Of a stretch of DNA of 64,000 bases, positions 19,288 to 28,848 are shown piece by piece (position 1 is the stretch's first letter; every line of letters begins with the position of its first letter). The notes under the pieces are model-generated. The model was not told where the DNA came from. It was given only the letters and a program-made list of their open reading frames with translations, and did no database searches. Where the stretch lies: contig JACRNC010000011.1 in the NCBI GenBank assembly GCA_016219375.1, positions 62,001-126,000 on the forward strand, written 5' to 3'. Made by a program: the position numbers and the translations under genes. The stretch is from Burkholderiales bacterium (GTDB lineage: Bacteria; Pseudomonadota; Gammaproteobacteria; Burkholderiales; Burkholderiaceae_C).

Positions 19288-20036
19288 ACGATCTCTTCAG
19301 CGGCCTGCCAAACGGGCCGGCGCCCCTGCCCGCCAACGCCCTCGTCGAGCCGCTGGACGCCCACTTCAACCGTGTGGCCGGCGCCTGGCGGGCGGTCACC
19401 GAAGCCTTCCGCCACAGCACCATCGGCCGCCAGCTGATCGACGCCGTCGAGGCCCGCCGCGCGGCCGGCGCATGCATCTACCCGCGCGAGCCGCTGCGGG
19501 CGCTGACGCTCACGCCGCTGGAACAGGTGCGCGCCGTCATCCTCGGCCAGGACCCGTACCACGGCCCCGGTCAGGCCGAAGGGCTGGCGTTTTCCGTGCC
19601 GGAAGGCATGCCGCTGCCGCCCAGCCTGCGCAACCTCTTCAAGGAGTTGCAGCGCGATCTCGGCCTGGCACAGCCGCGCCACGGCTGCCTGCGCCACTGG
19701 GCCGAGCAGGGCGTGCTGCTGCTCAACACCAGCCTCACCGTCGAGGACGGCCAGCCCGCCAGCCACGCCCGGCTGGGCTGGGAGGCGCTCACCGATGCAC
19801 TGATCGCCGCCGTGGCCGAGCAGCCCCGCCCCATCGCTTTCCTGCTCTGGGGCGCGCATGCGCAGAAGAAGCGGGCGTTGATCGACGCGCATGCGGCGGC
19901 CGAGCATGCGGTGCTGATGGCCAACCACCCGTCGCCGCTCTCAGCCACGCGTGGGCCGGTGCCCTTCATCGGCTGCGGGCATTTCTCGCAGTTGCAGCGC
20001 TTCGGTGAGCAGCAGGGCTGGGCGGTGGGGTGGTGA
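19284..20036 (+). CDS. ung: Uracil-DNA glycosylase
   Basis: A 250-residue family-1 UDG that removes uracil from DNA. The water-activating loop [17 protein letters not shown] (about residues 89-105), the LLLNTSLTV segment and the Leu-intercalation loop [12 protein letters not shown] are intact. The GTG start at 19284 overlaps the trpC stop (GTGA), so translation is probably coupled. The N-terminal 30 residues are not conserved in the family. Confidence 0.96.
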   Translation: MNDLFSGLPNGPAPLPANALVEPLDAHFNRVAGAWRAVTEAFRHSTIGRQLIDAVEARRAAGACIYPREPLRALTLTPLEQVRAVILGQDPYHGPGQAEGLAFSVPEGMPLPPSLRNLFKELQRDLGLAQPRHGCLRHWAEQGVLLLNTSLTVEDGQPASHARLGWEALTDALIAAVAEQPRPIAFLLWGAHAQKKRALIDAHAAAEHAVLMANHPSPLSATRGPVPFIGCGHFSQLQRFGEQQGWAVGW

Positions 20037-20142
20037 GCGTGGGACCAGCTTGATGCGTTGAGCAACGCATTCATCGCGTCAGGCCGCGCTCGACGCGCGC
20101 CATGCCGCTCAGCCTCGCGCCGGAGCCGCCCGCTGGCGGCGC

Positions 20143-20355
20143 TCACCGCGCTGCCCGGGCGGCGCGCCGGCGCTTCACTTCGTTCAGCAAGCTGGCTGCG
20201 TCCCTCGTGCGGCCAGCCGCCACGTCCGCCAGGCCGGCGCGGGCATCAGCGATCAGCAACTGGTGCATGCCGTCGCGCTCCGGCCGCTGTGCGTTGCTGG
20301 AGCCGACGTCACGCTCGCCGTCCTGCGCGTTGATCTTGTCAGCGTTGGGCTTCAT
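20143..20355 (-). CDS. Small charged hypothetical protein, antitoxin-like C-terminus
   Basis: A 70-residue protein starting MKPNADKINA with GGAGAGGAG just upstream on the complement. The C-terminal half (LLIADARAGLADVAAGRTRD then AASLLNEVKRRRAA) is helical and basic and resembles the ends of some small antitoxin or ParD-like proteins. No toxin-sized partner fits in the 106 bases before ung. It lies 50 bases after the last EPS gene and may share its transcript. Confidence 0.55.
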   Translation of the reverse strand: MKPNADKINAQDGERDVGSSNAQRPERDGMHQLLIADARAGLADVAAGRTRDAASLLNEVKRRRAARAAR

Positions 20356-20405
20356 CTCCTCTCCTGCGACATGGCGACGCCTGGTGCTGGCCTCACCCCG
20401 CCCGC

Positions 20406-21446
20406 TCAATAACTCGGCGCTGCAGCCGCCACGGCAGCCGGGGAGCCGCGCTTGTGCAGCAGAAAGCGCTTTTCCACCAGGTGCCAGGACGCCAGCGCGA
20501 TCAGCGGCAGCAGCACGATGAGCAGCCCCAGGCCGACGTAGGGATGGGCCTTGAAGGCGCCCAGTGCGATCAGGGTCTGGATCAGCGGGAAGTGCCAGAC
20601 GTAGATGCCGTAGGACAGGTCGCCGAAGCGGGTGGCGTTGGCGAGCCTGGGCAGGGTGAGGGCGACGAAGACCACGCAGCCGGCCAGGGCCAGCGGGTAG
20701 AGATACGTCCAGTCGAGCGCCACGGCGGCGAAGAGGGCCCAGGCGCAGACGGCGCCGATTGCGGCACCGTGCCGCGCCACCCAGTCGCGGGCGTAGTACA
20801 GCGCGGCACCGGGCAGGAAGTACATGAGCTGGCCGGGCATCTGCTTGGCCAGCTCGAACCAGGCGCCGCGGCCGGTGCGCTCGGCCAGGTGGCTGAAGCC
20901 GCCCCACCACAGGCAGGCGCCGATGTAGCCGGCGATGAGCACCGGCCACGGCCCCAGGCGGCGGATGAGCAGCACGAGCAGCGGCACGCAGGCGTAGAAC
21001 ATCACCTCGACCTTGATGGTCCACAGCGCGCCGTTGACCGAGGGCAGCACCTGGCCCTCGAACACGCCGGGCAGCGTAGGCTGGATGAAGTTGAGGAAGG
21101 CGAGGTTGGCCAGCAGGTACTTGAGCGTGGCGGCGCCGAAGTACTCGCGCAGCGGCAGCGTGGTGAGCGCCGCGCCGATGAGGACCATGCCCACGACCAC
21201 GGTCGCGTAGGCGGGCAGGATGCGGCGGCAGCGCTTGTCGATGTAGCTGCGCAGCGAGGGTGAGCGCTCCCAGCTCTGCACGATCAGGTAGCCGCTGATG
21301 ATGAAGAAGGTGGACAGCGCGATCTTGGTGTCGATGCGGCCCAGCCAGGCCAGGGCCGGCTCGCCGGTCAGGTCCACCACGTGCAGCGCGACGACGCCGA
21401 TGGCGGCCAGCAGGCGCAGCAGGTCGAAGTTGTTGTCGTGCTTCAT
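20406..21446 (-). CDS. Acyltransferase 3 family membrane protein
   Basis: A 346-residue polytopic protein of the OafA/WecH acyltransferase-3 family, which O-acylates cell-surface sugars. The N-terminus NFDLLRLLAAIGVVALHVVDLTG has the conserved Arg and catalytic-site His, and FFIISGYLIV is the second signature. About ten membrane segments follow. It overlaps the preceding acyltransferase by four bases, so it belongs to the EPS operon. The likely role is decoration of the repeat unit. Confidence 0.88.
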   Translation of the reverse strand: MKHDNNFDLLRLLAAIGVVALHVVDLTGEPALAWLGRIDTKIALSTFFIISGYLIVQSWERSPSLRSYIDKRCRRILPAYATVVVGMVLIGAALTTLPLREYFGAATLKYLLANLAFLNFIQPTLPGVFEGQVLPSVNGALWTIKVEVMFYACVPLLVLLIRRLGPWPVLIAGYIGACLWWGGFSHLAERTGRGAWFELAKQMPGQLMYFLPGAALYYARDWVARHGAAIGAVCAWALFAAVALDWTYLYPLALAGCVVFVALTLPRLANATRFGDLSYGIYVWHFPLIQTLIALGAFKAHPYVGLGLLIVLLPLIALASWHLVEKRFLLHKRGSPAAVAAAAPSY

Positions 21447-22762
21447 GACGGGCTGGCCGAGGTGATGGTGGGCGGGGCCGGGGCTTCAGTTGCTGCAGCG
21501 GCCACAGCGGTGCCGGCAGCGACAGGGTTGGACACGGGCGCGGGGCGGTGCACCAGCGCATCGCGCGCAGCAGGGGCGAACCACCGCCGCGCCAGCGCCT
21601 TGCCCCAGCGCTGCGTGGGCCGCTCCACCCACAGCCAGCCGGCGCGGGCCAGCAGCAGGCACAGCGCAAAGCTCAGGCCGAAGAGGGCCGCAGCCGACGC
21701 CGCGGTGGGCGGCAGCAGCGCCGACCACAGCTTGCCCGCCACCGACAGCACCAGCAGGTGCACCAGGTAGAAGGAGTAGGACACATCGCCCAGGGCCACC
21801 CACAGCCGCTGCCCGGGCCAGGCGCCGCGCGGGTTGGCGGCCACGGCGCCCAGCGTGACCAGCGCGCAGGGCAGGGCGCACACTGCCGCGCGCCAGGGGC
21901 GGTCGAAGAACACCTGCTCCAGCGTGGCCGGCACCACGGCAAGGCCCAGGGCGAAGAGCGCCAGCCCCATGCCCACCAGCCGCGGCCCCCAGGCCGGGTG
22001 CACCTGCGGCCACAGCAGTGCAGCCCCGGCGCCAGCGATGAAGTTGAGCGTCAGCGGGTCGGCCGCCACCCGCCACGCGGGTGCAGCCTGTGCGGCGCCC
22101 AGCGCCTGCGCGACGACGACCGCCGCAGCCCACACGCCCAGCGCGGCGGGCAGCAGCCAGCGGTGCCCGGCGCCGCGCGGCAGCAGCGCGATCAGCGCGG
22201 CGAACACGACGTAGAAGTACAGCTCGTGCACCAGCGTCCAGCCCACCGACAGCAGCGGCAGCATGGCCTGCGGCAGCAGCAGGAAGGACGCGACCACGTC
22301 CACCTGCCCGCCCTGCGAGGCGTTGACCATGCCGGGCTTGAGCAGGTAGACCGCCAGCACCGCCGCGCTCACGCACCAGTAGGCCGGATAGATGCGAAAG
22401 GCCCGCTCCAGCAGGAAGCGGCCGGCCTCGCGCGGCGCACCGAAGCGGTCGCGCGTGATGGCCACCATGATGAAGCCGCTGATGGCGAAGAACAGGTCCA
22501 CCGCCACGCTGCCCAGCCAGCCGGCGCGGCCGATGAGCACCGCGCCCTGGCCATACTTCTGCTCGATCAGCATGGCGTGCAGCAGGAAGACCAAGGCGGC
22601 GGCGATGCCGCGCAGGGCCTGCAGGTTGTCGTTGCGCGCCAGGCCCGATGCGGCGCGGCCGACCGGCGCGGCGGCCGGCGTGCTCATGCCCATGCCCGTG
22701 CCCATGCCCATGCCCCGGCCGGCGGCGCGGCCCACAGCGGCCTTGCCTGGTGCGCGGCTCAC
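21443..22762 (-). CDS. Acyltransferase 3 family membrane protein (second)
   Basis: A 439-residue acyltransferase-3 protein. A low-complexity N-terminus (GMGMGTGMGMS) precedes NLQALRGIAAALVFLLHAML with the Arg/His signature and DLFFAISGFIMV. Ten or so membrane helices and a disordered Ala/Pro-rich tail follow. GTG at 22762 overlaps the flippase stop (GTGA) and its own stop overlaps the next ATG. Internal ATGs at the GMGMG stretch are alternative starts. Confidence 0.85.
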   Translation of the reverse strand: MSRAPGKAAVGRAAGRGMGMGTGMGMSTPAAAPVGRAASGLARNDNLQALRGIAAALVFLLHAMLIEQKYGQGAVLIGRAGWLGSVAVDLFFAISGFIMVAITRDRFGAPREAGRFLLERAFRIYPAYWCVSAAVLAVYLLKPGMVNASQGGQVDVVASFLLLPQAMLPLLSVGWTLVHELYFYVVFAALIALLPRGAGHRWLLPAALGVWAAAVVVAQALGAAQAAPAWRVAADPLTLNFIAGAGAALLWPQVHPAWGPRLVGMGLALFALGLAVVPATLEQVFFDRPWRAAVCALPCALVTLGAVAANPRGAWPGQRLWVALGDVSYSFYLVHLLVLSVAGKLWSALLPPTAASAAALFGLSFALCLLLARAGWLWVERPTQRWGKALARRWFAPAARDALVHRPAPVSNPVAAGTAVAAAATEAPAPPTITSASPS

Positions 22763-24174
22763 GCCAGCCTCCACGGCCGCAACCAGGCGGCAAAGGCCAG
22801 CAGGGCCAGCAGCGCGACCACGCTGGCCAGGATCAGCTCCTGCAGCGGCGTGGCCGCGGGCAGGGGCTTGAGAGCCAGCGCACACAAGGCCATCGCCAGC
22901 GCGCTGACGCCCACCTGCGGCCCCAGGCGCAGCGGCCGCCACAGCCCGTTGGCGCGCATCAGCAGCAGCCCCGTCAGCACCGTGCCCGCCAGCGTGGCCA
23001 GCACGATGCCCAGGGCGCCCAGCCACCAGGCCAGCAGCGGCAGGGCCAGCGCCTGCAGCGCACTGCCCGCGGCCTCCCAGGCCAGCGGGGCGCGGGTGTC
23101 GCCGCCGGCATAGCTGTAGCGCGCCAGGGTGCTGTTCCAGCTGGCCACCACCATCGCCACCGCATACCAGGCCAGCAGCAGCGGCAGCGGCCCGGTGCCC
23201 GGCACGCGGGGGAAGAGCAGCGCCACCAGGCCGTGCGCGCCCAGCATCAGGCCCAGGGCGGCGGGCAGGGTCAGCAGCGTGACGGTGGCCATGCCGCGGC
23301 GCAGCAGGGCCAGGCGCTCCTCGCCGGCGCGCGCGCTCATCACGCCCAGCAGCACCTGGTTGAGGCTCATCAGCGCCACCAGCGGCAGGTTGATGAGCTT
23401 GCGCGCCAGGTTGAGCACGGTGAGTGTGCCCTCGCCCAGGTAGGAGCAGACGATGCGCTCCAGCAGCGCGATGCCCTGGCCCAGGCCGGCGCTGGTGACC
23501 AGCGGCCACAGCCGGCCGCCCAGCTCGCGCAGCGGCGCCCAACGCGGCAGCAGCTGCGTGGGGCGCAGGCCGGCCTTGAGCAGGGCCGGCAGCATCACCC
23601 CGGCCATCAGCCCGCTGCCGACGACGAAGCAGCCGGCCACCTCGACCTCGGTGGCGGCACCGCGGCGCCAGCCCAGCCAGGCGATGGCCGGCAGATTGTA
23701 GAGCAGCGAGCCCGCGCCCGCCAGCAGGAAGCGGCCATGTGCCTGCAGCGGCACCGTCCACAGCGCCTGCAGCACGGTGCCCGGCACGCTCCAGGCCAGC
23801 AGGCCCAGCGCGGCAGCGGCCACCTCGCGCTGCGGCGCATCCAGCCCCGGGCCGATCAGCCGCACCCAGGCCGGCGCGCCGCCCATCAGCACGGCCGCCA
23901 GCAGCACGCCGATGGCCAGCAGCCCGCCGGTCAGCGTGCCCAGCCAGGGCAGCCGGTCGCGCTCGGCGCGCGCCTGCCACAGCGACAGCCCGGCCGAGGA
24001 CAGCACGCCTGCGGCCAGCACCGCGCGCAGCGCCTCGGGCAGGAACATCGCCACCAGGAAGCCGTCGGTGCGCGCCCCCGCGCCCCAGGAGGCCACCAGC
24101 AGCCATTCGCGCGCGAAGCCTGCGGCCAGGCCGGTCAGCGTGACCAGCGTGAGCAGGGCGGTGGCGCCGAACAT
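22759..24174 (-). CDS. MurJ-like polysaccharide flippase (Wzx role)
   Basis: A 471-residue integral membrane protein with about 12-14 helices of the MOP/MATE-like flippase superfamily, closest in pattern to MurJ/MviN: GFAREWLLVASWGAGARTDGFLVAMFLPEALR at the start (quoted in part: GFAREWLLVASWGAG). In an EPS operon it most likely flips the undecaprenyl-linked repeat unit, filling the Wzx slot, rather than lipid II. A 15-base gap separates it from the acyltransferase gene upstream. Confidence 0.82.
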   Translation of the reverse strand: MFGATALLTLVTLTGLAAGFAREWLLVASWGAGARTDGFLVAMFLPEALRAVLAAGVLSSAGLSLWQARAERDRLPWLGTLTGGLLAIGVLLAAVLMGGAPAWVRLIGPGLDAPQREVAAAALGLLAWSVPGTVLQALWTVPLQAHGRFLLAGAGSLLYNLPAIAWLGWRRGAATEVEVAGCFVVGSGLMAGVMLPALLKAGLRPTQLLPRWAPLRELGGRLWPLVTSAGLGQGIALLERIVCSYLGEGTLTVLNLARKLINLPLVALMSLNQVLLGVMSARAGEERLALLRRGMATVTLLTLPAALGLMLGAHGLVALLFPRVPGTGPLPLLLAWYAVAMVVASWNSTLARYSYAGGDTRAPLAWEAAGSALQALALPLLAWWLGALGIVLATLAGTVLTGLLLMRANGLWRPLRLGPQVGVSALAMALCALALKPLPAATPLQELILASVVALLALLAFAAWLRPWRLA

Positions 24175-24189
24175 CCCGCCCGCCCCGCG

Positions 24190-25014
24190 CTAGTGGAAGA
24201 GCGTGAACAGCCCCTTGCCGCCCACCTTGTAGTTGAACTCTGTGCAGCGCTCGCCCAGCACGCGGGCATCCGCGCCGCCGACGATGGTGCAGGGCGCCAC
24301 CGGCTTGCTGACCACCGTGCCGGCCGAGACCACCGCGCCGCGGCCGATCTCCGCACCCGCCAGCAGCACCGAGCGCGTGGTGATCCAGGCGTAGTCGTCG
24401 ATGCGGATCGGCAGGCCCACGGCCCAGAACTCGGGCGCCTGCAGGTCATGCCCGCCGGCGATCATGATCACGTGCGAGGCGACGGTGACGTGGTTGCCGA
24501 TGGTCAGGCCGGCGCGGGCGTCGATCTGGCAGTGCCAGCCGATGCAGGTGTCCTCGCCGATGCGCAGGCCCTCCACGCCCAGCACCTCGGTGTAGCGCCA
24601 CAGCGTGGAGCCGCGGCCGATCTTCGCGCCGCCGATGCGCAGCCAGGCCAGCCGGATGGTGTGGCTGGGGATGCGGTTGATCAGCGAGTTGTAGAGCAGC
24701 TCCCAGCCGCGCCGCCAGCGGTCCACCAGGGTGGGCCAGTTCAGGCCGTACAGCGGCACGAAGCCGGTGCCCACCTCGGACTTGAGCAGGGCATAGAAGC
24801 GCCGTGCCAGCGGGTGCTCGATGCGCTTCTCGACATCCAGATAGCTGATGAAGGTGCGCACGCGGCCGTCGCGCCGCGGCTCCTCGAACGCCACGTCATG
24901 GCGCAGCATCCAGTCCCAGGCTTCGCGCAGATTGGCCGCGTCGCAGCCCAGGCGGCGGGCGTAGTCGCCCAGGCGCTGCGCAAGGTCGTGGCTGTGGAGC
25001 AGGCGGTGTTTCAT
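24190..25014 (-). CDS. Left-handed beta-helix (hexapeptide) acyltransferase
   Basis: A 274-residue protein. The N-terminal 130 residues are helical and unassigned; the C-terminal half has hexapeptide repeats (IGGAKIGRGSTLWRYTEVLG, IGEDTCIGWHCQIDARAG, IGNHVTVASHVIMIAGGHD) like WcaF/serine O-acetyltransferases. It probably adds an acyl group to the EPS precursor in the cytoplasm. The ATG overlaps the O-antigen ligase stop by four bases. Confidence 0.85.
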   Translation of the reverse strand: MKHRLLHSHDLAQRLGDYARRLGCDAANLREAWDWMLRHDVAFEEPRRDGRVRTFISYLDVEKRIEHPLARRFYALLKSEVGTGFVPLYGLNWPTLVDRWRRGWELLYNSLINRIPSHTIRLAWLRIGGAKIGRGSTLWRYTEVLGVEGLRIGEDTCIGWHCQIDARAGLTIGNHVTVASHVIMIAGGHDLQAPEFWAVGLPIRIDDYAWITTRSVLLAGAEIGRGAVVSAGTVVSKPVAPCTIVGGADARVLGERCTEFNYKVGGKGLFTLFH

Positions 25015-26474
25015 CGGCGGTCGGGGGCAGGCGGCACAGACGCGGTGGGCAACGTGGAGGAGGCCGCACGCACATCGCGTGCCTCCTGCAGGCTGATGGC
25101 CATGAAGAGCCAGAACAGCGCCAGCAGCACCTGCGTGAAGCTGAAGTAGTGGTCGATGGGCCCGGTGAACAGCGCCACCACGATGGAGCACACGCTGCCC
25201 AGCCGCATGGCGGTGACGGCGTCGATGTGCGTCAGGTCGCCCAGGCGGCGCACCTCGCGCCACCAGGCCACCGTCAGGCCGATGAAGAGCAGCATGGCGG
25301 GTGCGCCCAGCTTGTAGGCGTAGTTCAGCCACAGGTTGGAGATGCCCAGCAGGTCGGCGTCCGGCGGCGGATCCACCTTGAAGCCCACGCCCAGCGGATA
25401 GCGGGCGATGGCCCGTGGGTAGTTGGCGTACTCATCGAAGCGCACGCCGGTGGACACGTCGTTGGATGAGAACAGCGACAGCAGGCGCTTCTGTGCCGGC
25501 TCGTACACCGTCAGCATCACCGCGGCCAGCACCGCGCCGATGATGAGCATGCGCCCGGCATGCGGCACCCGCCGCGCCGCCAGCCAGGCCACCAGCGCGC
25601 CCATGCACAGCAGCGCACCGCGCGAGCCGCTGAAGACAATGCCCGCCGCGCCCAGCAGCGCCACGGTGTAGCCCAGCGCGCGCCGCCAGCCGGTGTGCGC
25701 CACCCCGTAGAACAGCGCCAGCGGCACGCCCAGCAGCAGCGCGCCGCCGGTCGCATTGGGATGCACCCAGGGCGAGGCCATGCGTGCCGGGTCGGCGCCG
25801 AAGATGTCGTCCAGCGCCTCGGGGTGGGCATAGCGCAGCGCGGTCAGGATGGGCTTCATCGCCAGCGCATCGCGCGTGGCGGCGAACAGGCCCACCGAGA
25901 GCAGCACCAGCCCCAGGTAGCCCAGCAGCAGGCAGACGATGAGGCGCTCGCGCGTGTCCCGCGTGCCGGCCAGCATGGGCACGAGGAAGAGCAGCGACAG
26001 GTTGAGCAGCCAGCGCACCCAGTTGACCGGGCCCGCCCCTTCGGCCGTCACCATCAGCTGCCCCGCCACCAGCGGCACGATGCTCCAGGCCATCAGCCAC
26101 CACATCCAGCGCTCGGTGGGCCCGCGCGGCCAGCGCACGCGGCCCAGCAGCAGCTGCCAGAACACGCCCAGCCAGGTGACCGCCAGCAGCGCCTCGGAGA
26201 TGGTGATGCGCACGCCCAAAGAGAAGGTGGTCCAGGGGATCACCGGCGCGACCAGGCAGAAGAGCAGCAGCCCGCGCAGCGGCTGCACCATCACCGTCAC
26301 ACCCGCGGCCACGGCGACGAGTGCGAGCAGCGCCAGCGGCCAGCTGCCGGCCAACATCAGCGCACCGAAGGTCAGGCCCAGGATGGCCGCCAGCCACAGG
26401 CCGGGCAGCCAGGGGGCAGGCCGCGAGGCTCGCGGCTGCAGCAGCATCGTCGGCTGCCAGTCAGGCGTGCTCAT
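25011..26474 (-). CDS. O-antigen ligase/Wzy-type polymerase family membrane protein
   Basis: A 487-residue protein with about twelve membrane helices and one large periplasmic loop (around residues 335-385) containing a conserved-looking VRFDEYANYPRAIARYPLGVGF. GSRGALL in the middle is a typical motif of the O-antigen ligase/Wzy superfamily. In this operon it most likely polymerises repeat units. Overlaps both neighbours by four bases. Confidence 0.85.
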   Translation of the reverse strand: MSTPDWQPTMLLQPRASRPAPWLPGLWLAAILGLTFGALMLAGSWPLALLALVAVAAGVTVMVQPLRGLLLFCLVAPVIPWTTFSLGVRITISEALLAVTWLGVFWQLLLGRVRWPRGPTERWMWWLMAWSIVPLVAGQLMVTAEGAGPVNWVRWLLNLSLLFLVPMLAGTRDTRERLIVCLLLGYLGLVLLSVGLFAATRDALAMKPILTALRYAHPEALDDIFGADPARMASPWVHPNATGGALLLGVPLALFYGVAHTGWRRALGYTVALLGAAGIVFSGSRGALLCMGALVAWLAARRVPHAGRMLIIGAVLAAVMLTVYEPAQKRLLSLFSSNDVSTGVRFDEYANYPRAIARYPLGVGFKVDPPPDADLLGISNLWLNYAYKLGAPAMLLFIGLTVAWWREVRRLGDLTHIDAVTAMRLGSVCSIVVALFTGPIDHYFSFTQVLLALFWLFMAISLQEARDVRAASSTLPTASVPPAPDRR

Positions 26475-27574
26475 GCCAGCTCCCCCACCAGCGCATCCAG
26501 CCGCTCACGATAGGCCGGCGCGTCGAAGCGCCGGGCCCAGTCGCGCAGCTCGGACAGGCCCTCGCCGCGGCGGCGCACCGGCTCGGCCAGGGCCTGCATC
26601 AGCGCGGTCAGGCCCGGGCCGTCGTGCGCATCGAAGCGCGGCGAGCCCGGCGGCGTCACCTCGTCCAGCGCGGTGCCCAGCGCGGTGGCCACCGGCGTGC
26701 CGCAGGCCGCGGCTTCGATCACCGGCAGGCCGAAGCCTTCGGCATAGGACGGGTGCCACAGCCGCTCGGCGCCGCGCAGCGTGGCGCGCAGCTCGGCATC
26801 GTCCAGGTCGGTGAGCCAGGTCAGGTCGTCGTGCGTGCCCGGCAGGTCGGCCGGGTGGCCCACCAGCACCAGCGGCGGCACGCTGTCGGGTGCCAGCCGG
26901 CGCGCGTTGCGCCAGGCCTGCACGAACCAGGCGATGTTCTTGCGCGGCTCGCGCGTGCCCACCACCAGCCAGTAGCGCGGCGGCAGGCCGGCGGGCACAC
27001 GCTGCGGGCCGTCGCGCCAGGGCGACTGCGGCACGGCGTTGGGCAGCACCCGCACCTTGGCCGCGGCCGCCGGGAAGCGCTCGGCCAGCTCGCGCGCGGT
27101 GTAGGCCGATGGCACCCAGATGGCATCGGCCGCGCGCACCGAGTAGGCGATGCCCAGCCAGTCGGTGAGCCGGTAGACGGCCTCCTTCAGCGCCGACCCG
27201 TGCCGGTTGCGCAGCGTCAGCTGGAACACGTCGTGCAGCAGCAGCACCCGGCGCGCGCGGTTGCCCAGGCGCGGCGGCAGGCCCATGTTGATGGTGGCGA
27301 TGTAGACGTCCACATCGCGCGCGGCCAGCGTGCGCGGCAGGAAGCGCCATTCGAAGCGCAGCCGCTCGCCCAGCCGGTGCAGGCCGTCGATGGGGCTGGG
27401 CGCGGCCGGGCACAGCGCGAACTGCCGGTGCGGATGATCGGCGGGTGCGGCGGTGCACAGCAGCACCTCGGTGCCCGGGCGCTGGCGCAGCGCGGCCTCC
27501 ATGGCCAGCGCCTGGCGCGCCATGCCCGATCGCGGCGCGGCCGTGACGGGGCGGAAGTCCAGCGCTATGCGCAT
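26471..27574 (-). CDS. Glycosyltransferase family 1/4 (GT-B)
   Basis: A 367-residue GT-B enzyme. The N-terminal domain starts MRIALDFRPVTAAPRSGMARQ; the C-terminal donor-binding domain has YWLVVGTREPRKNIAWFVQAW and HPSYAEGFGLPVIEAAACGTPVA, with the ExxxxxE-like nucleotide-sugar motif. It probably transfers a sugar to the lipid-linked EPS unit at the inner membrane. Ten-base overlap with the upstream glycosyltransferase. Confidence 0.9.
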   Translation of the reverse strand: MRIALDFRPVTAAPRSGMARQALAMEAALRQRPGTEVLLCTAAPADHPHRQFALCPAAPSPIDGLHRLGERLRFEWRFLPRTLAARDVDVYIATINMGLPPRLGNRARRVLLLHDVFQLTLRNRHGSALKEAVYRLTDWLGIAYSVRAADAIWVPSAYTARELAERFPAAAAKVRVLPNAVPQSPWRDGPQRVPAGLPPRYWLVVGTREPRKNIAWFVQAWRNARRLAPDSVPPLVLVGHPADLPGTHDDLTWLTDLDDAELRATLRGAERLWHPSYAEGFGLPVIEAAACGTPVATALGTALDEVTPPGSPRFDAHDGPGLTALMQALAEPVRRRGEGLSELRDWARRFDAPAYRERLDALVGELA

Positions 27575-28836
27575 GGCGCCTCCTGCCCGGCGGGCGTGGC
27601 CGGGGCAGGCCCTGCACGCCGGGGCGCCAGCCGCGCGGCCGCCTCCCACACCGCCTGCAGCTGGGCCGCGGCGGACGACCAGTCGTGATGGGCGCAGACC
27701 CAGTCGCGCGCGGCCTCGCCCTGGCGACGGGCTTGCGCGGGATCCTGTAGCAGCCCGGCCAGATGGTCGGCCAGGGCCTGCGGCTCGTCGGCCACGCGCA
27801 CCAGCGGAGCCGGCCCGCCCAGCTGCCGGCGCGACAGCCCCAGGCCCGAGATGCCCTCGCGCGTGCTCACCAGCGGCAGCCCGGCGGCCAGCGCCTCCAG
27901 CACCTTGAGCTTGGAGCCGCCGCCCGCGCGCAGCGGCGCAATGAAGGCCGAGGCCTGGCGCTGCACGTCGCGCAGGTCGGGCACCCAGCCGTGCCACTCG
28001 ATGCGCGCGTCGCTCCAGCGCCGGGGCCATGCCGCAGGCAGCGCATGGCCGCAGATGGCGATGCGCGCCTGCGGCCGGGCCCGCCACAGCCGCGGTGCGA
28101 TCTCGTCCAGCAGCCAGGCCACGGCATCCAGGTTGGGCGCGTACTCGAAGTTGCCGACGAAGAGCACCCGCTGCGCGGCCGCATCGGGCTGCACCTCGGC
28201 AAAGGCCTGCGTGTCCACGCCGTTGCCGACCACGCGCGCGGGCCGCTGAGCGATGCGCGCCAGCGTCTGCGCGTCCTCGTCGCACACCGCGATCACGGTG
28301 GCCGCGCATGAAAGCACCTGCCGCTCCCAGCGCCGCTGTCGCCAGCGGTCTGCGCCGCCCAGCAGGCGCAGCGGCAGCGGCCACTTGTCGTAGGTGGCCG
28401 CGCCGAGGGCGGACTCCACGTTGTGCTCGGTCAGCACGAAGGGCTGGCCGCGCTGCGCGAGCTCGGCCGCATAGGGCTCGAAGCCGTAGCTGTGCTCGAT
28501 CTGCACCACGTCCCAGGGCTGGTCGAGCAGCCGGGCAAAAGTGCGCGACAGCGCCGGCGCATGGCCGTTGACCGTGGCCAGCAGCGGCCGGGTGGACAGC
28601 GCCACGCGCAGCAGCGTCAGCGGGTGCTTGAGCGGCCGGCGCGGCAGCACGATCAGGCGCTCGACCAGTGGCTGCAGCGCCGCGCGCGCGGCCTCGTCCA
28701 GCGGTGTCTTGCTCTGCACCAGCAGCGTGATCGCATGCCCGCGCGCGGCCATCTGCCGCAGCAGGTGGTACTGCCGCGCCTTGCCGCCACTGGTGATGGG
28801 CCAGGGCAGGTAGGGCAGGGTCCAGAGCACGCGCAT
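27565..28836 (-). CDS. Glycosyltransferase family 4 (GT-B)
   Basis: A 423-residue GT-B protein: LWTLPYLPWPITSGGKARQY at the N-terminus, VLTEHNVESALGA in the acceptor domain, and VLFVGNFEYAPNLDAVAWLL then FIAPLRAGGGSKLKVLEALAAGLPLVST in the donor domain. The pattern is common in EPS clusters encoding a WcaI/ExoL-like GT4. A Pro/Ala-rich tail of about 25 residues overlaps the next gene. Confidence 0.9.
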   Translation of the reverse strand: MRVLWTLPYLPWPITSGGKARQYHLLRQMAARGHAITLLVQSKTPLDEAARAALQPLVERLIVLPRRPLKHPLTLLRVALSTRPLLATVNGHAPALSRTFARLLDQPWDVVQIEHSYGFEPYAAELAQRGQPFVLTEHNVESALGAATYDKWPLPLRLLGGADRWRQRRWERQVLSCAATVIAVCDEDAQTLARIAQRPARVVGNGVDTQAFAEVQPDAAAQRVLFVGNFEYAPNLDAVAWLLDEIAPRLWRARPQARIAICGHALPAAWPRRWSDARIEWHGWVPDLRDVQRQASAFIAPLRAGGGSKLKVLEALAAGLPLVSTREGISGLGLSRRQLGGPAPLVRVADEPQALADHLAGLLQDPAQARRQGEAARDWVCAHHDWSSAAAQLQAVWEAAARLAPRRAGPAPATPAGQEAPCA

Positions 28837-28848
28837 GGCTGGCAGCGG

